A DNA stretch of 64,000 nt. It comes from Chloroflexi bacterium HGW-Chloroflexi-10 (GTDB lineage: Bacteria; Chloroflexota; Anaerolineae; Anaerolineales; Anaerolineaceae). The notes under the pieces are model-generated. The model ran no database searches. It had not been told where the DNA came from and worked only from the letters and a program-made list of their open reading frames with translations. Below, piece by piece: positions 63,024-64,000 of this stretch (positions are counted from its first letter, which is position 1; every line of letters begins with the position of its first letter). The stretch is taken from the NCBI GenBank assembly GCA_002840755.1, contig PHBZ01000002.1:62001-126000 (forward strand), in the 5' to 3' direction. The translations under genes were made by a program, and so were the position numbers.

Positions 63024-63074
63024 TCATACTCCTGATCCGTGAGAAAATTCATTATTCTCGATTATAATTTGAAT

Positions 63075-63707
63075 ATGTCCATTCGAAAAACACCCCTTGT
63101 TATTGCCATTGCCGGAGGTTCCGGCTCTGGAAAAACTACTGTAGCGAATGTCATTTTGGAAAGTGTCGGAAGTCATCGCATTGCTTATTTGCCACACGAT
63201 GCTTATTATCGTGATTTGAGTGAATTGCCTGAAAATCAACGAAAGCTCGTGAATTTTGATCACCCCAATTCCCTTGAATCCGAATTATTAATGGATCATA
63301 TTGTTACTTTAAAAAAATGGAAAACGATCGAACTGCCCATTTATGACTTTACCACACATTCACGCACCAAAGAATCCAAAACGGTTCAACCTCAATTGGT
63401 AATTGTGGTTGAAGGAATCTTGATTTTTGCAGAGCCGGATTTACGAAAACTTTTTGATGTGAAAATATTTGTTGATACAGAGGATGATATTCGTTTTATC
63501 CGGCGCTTGCAGCGTGATATTGCCGAACGCGGCCGGACGATGGACAATGTAATTAATCAGTATTTAACTACTGTTCGACCCATGCATATGGATTTTGTAG
63601 AACCATCCAAACGGTATGCTGATGTTATTATACCGGAAGGTGGACGCAATCAGGTCGCGCTGGATATGGTCATTGCTCGGGTTGAATCTTTACTTAATGA
63701 AAAATAA
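63075..63707 (+). CDS. udk: Uridine kinase
   Basis: 210-aa uridine/cytidine kinase, pyrimidine salvage. P-loop GGSGSGKTT, HDAYYRDLSELP, NFDHPNSLESELL, the acidic base in ILIFAEPDLRKL and RDIAERGRTMDNVINQYL are typical. I choose ATG 63075, which matches the family start; a GTG at 63039 only adds a weak tail. A TATAAT at 63063-63068 ends 6 nt before this ATG with no ribosome site, so the mRNA may be leaderless. Confidence 0.93.
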   Translation: MSIRKTPLVIAIAGGSGSGKTTVANVILESVGSHRIAYLPHDAYYRDLSELPENQRKLVNFDHPNSLESELLMDHIVTLKKWKTIELPIYDFTTHSRTKESKTVQPQLVIVVEGILIFAEPDLRKLFDVKIFVDTEDDIRFIRRLQRDIAERGRTMDNVINQYLTTVRPMHMDFVEPSKRYADVIIPEGGRNQVALDMVIARVESLLNEK

Positions 63708-63729
63708 AAAATGTTTGTTTTTTCTTTAC

Positions 63730-64000
63730 TCATTTCAATTTTTGTTTCTTGGCATAAGCGCGAATTTTGTTTAATGCTATGTGAACGCTATTGATTTTCT
63801 CTTGTGTTTCAGGATATTGGCCATAGCGAATTTTGTTGTAAGCTGAAGTAATTGTTTCCGCTTCTTTTTTTAAATGGGGAATAGTTTGGTTCACCCGAAA
63901 AAGGTACTCATTTGGAGTTTCAGAAGATTCGTGTTTAATATTGAGTTTTTGGCCTTCCATAAGGAAAGCTGAATAGATTTGACGAATCCGATATTCATTA
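63730..64000 (-). CDS. DUF4129-like C-terminal fragment, truncated at the window edge
   Basis: C-terminus of a larger protein. The frame has a Met at 63960 but stays open to the right edge (preceding residues NEYRIRQIYSAFL), so the gene begins beyond 64000. The visible pattern Y..RQIYSAFL ... ETPNEYLFRVNQTIPHL ... ITSAYNKIRYG matches the C-terminal domain often found after transglutaminase-like membrane proteins (DUF4129). It is convergent with udk. The function of the whole cannot be judged from here. Confidence 0.7.
   Translation of the reverse strand, partial: NEYRIRQIYSAFLMEGQKLNIKHESSETPNEYLFRVNQTIPHLKKEAETITSAYNKIRYGQYPETQEKINSVHIALNKIRAYAKKQKLK

Overview
The window is chromosomal DNA of a bacterium, AT-rich by eye and densely coding, with short gaps and many ATGA or stop/start overlaps. 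No rRNA or other taxonomic marker is present. The gene set fits the phylum Chloroflexota, probably class Anaerolineae: a caa3-type oxidase operon with a CtaA-CtaB fusion, a Ser/Thr kinase with a beta-propeller next to a Thr/Pro-rich surface protein, psuG, paired MoeA proteins, a recX-rny pair, and heparinase/bi-domain-oxidoreductase polysaccharide genes. This placement is inferred from gene content, not from a marker. I see no insertion sequence, prophage, CRISPR array or attachment site.

Layout. 1-2855: cydDC, the ABC exporter for cytochrome bd assembly (cydD runs off the left edge). 2856-3203: a promoter and a start-less lipoprotein-like remnant. 3204-5403: recX-rny, closed by a hairpin. 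5479-10854: exopolysaccharide genes (bi-domain oxidoreductase, heparinase II/III-like protein, GT4). 10829-13296: a PhoB/PhoR-type two-component system whose first gene overlaps the GT4 gene. 13431-15845: cydAB, with a Rex-like operator upstream. 15942-22953: ridA, then a second polysaccharide block (GT2, polyprenyl glycosylphosphotransferase, CapD-like dehydratase, two FemAB-type transferases). 22962-26182: kinase-propeller protein and a divergent Thr/Pro-rich membrane protein. 26188-30154 (minus): two SPFH-like membrane proteins coupled to psuG. 30294-35841: proline dehydrogenase, a degenerate UbiA-like protein, moeA, a MoeA/periplasmic-binding-domain fusion and a peroxiredoxin. 35885-45541: Rrf2 regulator, cytochrome c lipoprotein, NarL-type regulator, pseudo-receiver, then coxB-coxA-cox4-coxC-sco-cupredoxin-surf1-ctaA/ctaB. 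45593-47111 (minus): rsfS, thpR and a PCu(A)C copper chaperone. 47277-47448: a probable 6S RNA. 47505-50741: ChbG-like deacetylase, FHA protein, AI-2E-type permease and a 62-residue protein. 50801-56897: a three-subunit NAD-linked formate dehydrogenase with mobA and fdhD. 56979-64000: SIS-domain isomerase, dinB, membrane protein, GT4, tRNA-Thr(CGT), a methyltransferase-patatin fusion, uridine kinase and a truncated DUF4129 protein.

How the genes fit together. The window carries two terminal oxidases: a high-affinity cytochrome bd with its assembly exporter, and a caa3-type haem-copper oxidase with its haem A synthesis, copper delivery (Sco, PCuAC) and assembly (Surf1) factors. This suggests life across changing oxygen levels. 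Formate can feed NADH through the Mo/W formate dehydrogenase, and moeA, the MoeA fusion, mobA and fdhD supply its cofactor. The two polysaccharide blocks plus the FemAB-type enzymes point to an elaborate cell surface. The least explained elements are the SPFH-like pair coupled to psuG, the methyltransferase-patatin fusion, the pseudo-receiver ahead of coxB and the degenerate UbiA-like protein.
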